This document shows, in pieces, positions 63,868 to 64,000 of a DNA stretch of 64,000 nt. A program made the position numbers and the translations under genes. The stretch lies in NCBI RefSeq assembly GCF_046764005.1, contig NZ_JBKOFW010000008.1, forward strand, positions 1 through 64,000, in the 5' to 3' direction. The notes beneath the pieces were generated by a model. The model saw nothing but the letters and a program-made list of their open reading frames with translations, ran no database searches and was not told the DNA's origin. Position 1 is the first letter of the stretch. Each line of letters starts with the position of its first letter. The DNA comes from Oryzobacter faecalis (GTDB taxonomy: Bacteria; Actinomycetota; Actinomycetes; Actinomycetales; Dermatophilaceae).

Positions 63868-64000
63868 GGGGTGGGGCTCCTCGCTCGGGTCGCGACGTCG
63901 GGATCGCCCTCACTCTCCCGCCCGCGGCCCGGGCCACGCAAACTCGGGACCCGGGAGGCCGCACACCGCCGACACCCGTCGCGGGGCGAGCTCCTCGACC

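Overview
The window is very GC-rich, with long open frames on both strands, frequent GTG starts and tightly overlapping genes. It carries a WhiB1-type regulator convergent with a PdtaS-type sensor kinase, a DUF3039 protein, a 180-kDa-class NAD-glutamate dehydrogenase and a tmRNA whose tag reads ADSKRTDFALAA. Together these point to an actinomycete (Actinomycetota), most likely a Micrococcales member near Intrasporangiaceae. The genus is inference. No insertion sequence, prophage, CRISPR array or rRNA was seen, so this looks like chromosomal backbone with a few accessory patches.

Layout. 1-3.1 kb: 5' part of a DUF222/HNH endonuclease with an SOS-box promoter, an RDD membrane protein, a DUF427 protein and a small hydrolase. 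3.1-5 kb: hpd (tyrosine catabolism) with a divergent Lrp regulator. 5-7.2 kb: a four-gene operon of type VII secretion (T7SS)-like helical proteins. 7.3-14.6 kb: an SF2 helicase, two tandem secreted M43 metalloproteases, DUF3039, YqgE/AlgH and a repeat-rich DEAD-box RNA helicase. 14.9-20.9 kb: VanZ-like protein, malic enzyme, SIMPL protein, a membrane-GNAT fusion and pyruvate phosphate dikinase. 20.9-25.6 kb: tmRNA, an ethanolamine-type permease and a NarL-type two-component system. 25.7-29.5 kb: pyruvate carboxylase and CsbD. 29.5-36.9 kb: DUF2207 protein, smpB, an M23 peptidase, ftsX, ftsE, a small protein and prfB. 37-41.3 kb: a small secreted protein, a LuxR regulator and gluconate uptake (gntP, gntK, FadR-type regulator). 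41.3-45.9 kb: a Tad pilus locus. 46-50.6 kb: a very large FHA-FtsK/EssC-like ATPase. 51-58 kb: whiB1, pdtaS and NAD-GDH. 58-63.9 kb: PLP decarboxylase-like enzyme, M20 peptidase, a WXG-like gene pair, DUF2505 and pruA.

How genes work together. Malic enzyme, PPDK and pyruvate carboxylase all act at the pyruvate/PEP/oxaloacetate node. pruA and NAD-GDH form consecutive steps from proline to 2-oxoglutarate. smpB and ssrA are the two partners of trans-translation. ftsE/ftsX and the M23 peptidase form the usual division-hydrolase module. gntK/gntP with the divergent FadR-type regulator and two palindromes make a self-contained gluconate regulon.

The most unusual content is three separate T7SS-like pieces (5.0-7.2 kb, 46.1-50.6 kb, 60.9-61.7 kb) with no core EccB/D/E or mycosin gene in view. 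The EssC-like gene also has no in-frame stop until it is about 380 bases into a convergent membrane-protein gene. A second theme is promoter architecture: nine genes have a TANNNT -10 element 6-8 bases before the start codon, which predicts many leaderless mRNAs.
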